A stretch of 64,000 nucleotides of DNA, taken from Gracilariopsis chorda. Its lineage: Eukaryota; Rhodophyta; Florideophyceae; Gracilariales; Gracilariaceae. The notes under the pieces were generated by a model that saw only the letters and a program-made list of their open reading frames with translations, was not told where the DNA came from and searched no databases. The position numbers and the translations under genes are program-made. Below are positions 63,999-64,000 of this stretch, piece by piece; position 1 is the first letter of the stretch; each line of letters begins with the position of its first letter. The DNA is taken from positions 218,785 through 282,784 of the forward strand of contig NBIV01000090.1 in assembly GCA_003194525.1 (NCBI GenBank). Direction: 5' to 3'.

Positions 63999-64000
63999 TA

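Overview
The window looks like nuclear DNA of a eukaryote, most likely a multicellular red alga. This is inferred from intron-free host genes, a GH36 alpha-galactosidase that would suit floridoside metabolism, Copia elements of a red-algal type, and one short intron with a TACTAAC branch point. No database search was possible. About five host genes are visible; nearly everything else is mobile DNA in different stages of decay.

Layout. 0-1.2 kb: tail of a decayed Copia element. 3.4-16.5 kb: an unusual block that I read as one large decayed mobile element or a cluster of them. A ParB-like gene running into a 2-oxoglutarate/Fe(II) dioxygenase lies on the minus strand. It is divergent from a beta-class (DPPY) DNA amino-methyltransferase and a SET-domain gene on the plus strand. 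The 0.9 kb between the divergent starts holds two tandem 320-bp repeats, each with 53-bp inverted arms. Downstream are a long coiled-coil gene of unknown function and the N-terminal half of a Plavaka/KDZ-like transposase. 17-18.5 kb: Helitron Rep fragment. 20.6-22.5 kb: four tandem 470-bp units rich in inverted repeats. 22.8-25.7 kb: PIF/Harbinger-like element with divergent transposase and accessory genes. 26.7-33.3 kb: decayed Copia element interrupted by a 914-bp solo-LTR-like insertion with a 5-bp target duplication.

34.4-39 kb is the main host island: a cysteine-rich secreted protein, a four-helix membrane protein, and the GH36 alpha-galactosidase divergent from it. 39.6-44.8 kb is a young, structurally complete Copia element: 298-bp LTRs with no difference seen by eye, AATAG target duplication, polypurine tract, and a primer-binding site matching the anticodon-loop end of a tRNA-iMet 5' half. 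It lies next to a type II membrane fucosyltransferase-like gene (45.2-46.6 kb). 51.1-56.2 kb holds two inverted paralogues of an unrecognised secreted protein, the second frameshifted. Between them is a LINE tail with an RNase H domain, framed by 33-bp inverted repeats. 57.7-64 kb is relic DNA: a gag-like gene, a Pogo/CENP-B-like transposase and the C-terminus of a Ty3/Gypsy integrase.

The most interesting system is the 4.7-16.5 kb block. DNA methyltransferase, 2OG oxygenase, SET and ParB-like functions around one bidirectional control region suggest a mobile element that carried its own DNA- and chromatin-modifying toolkit. This copy is broken by nonsense codons and frameshifts, so intact relatives elsewhere in the genome would be needed to prove it.
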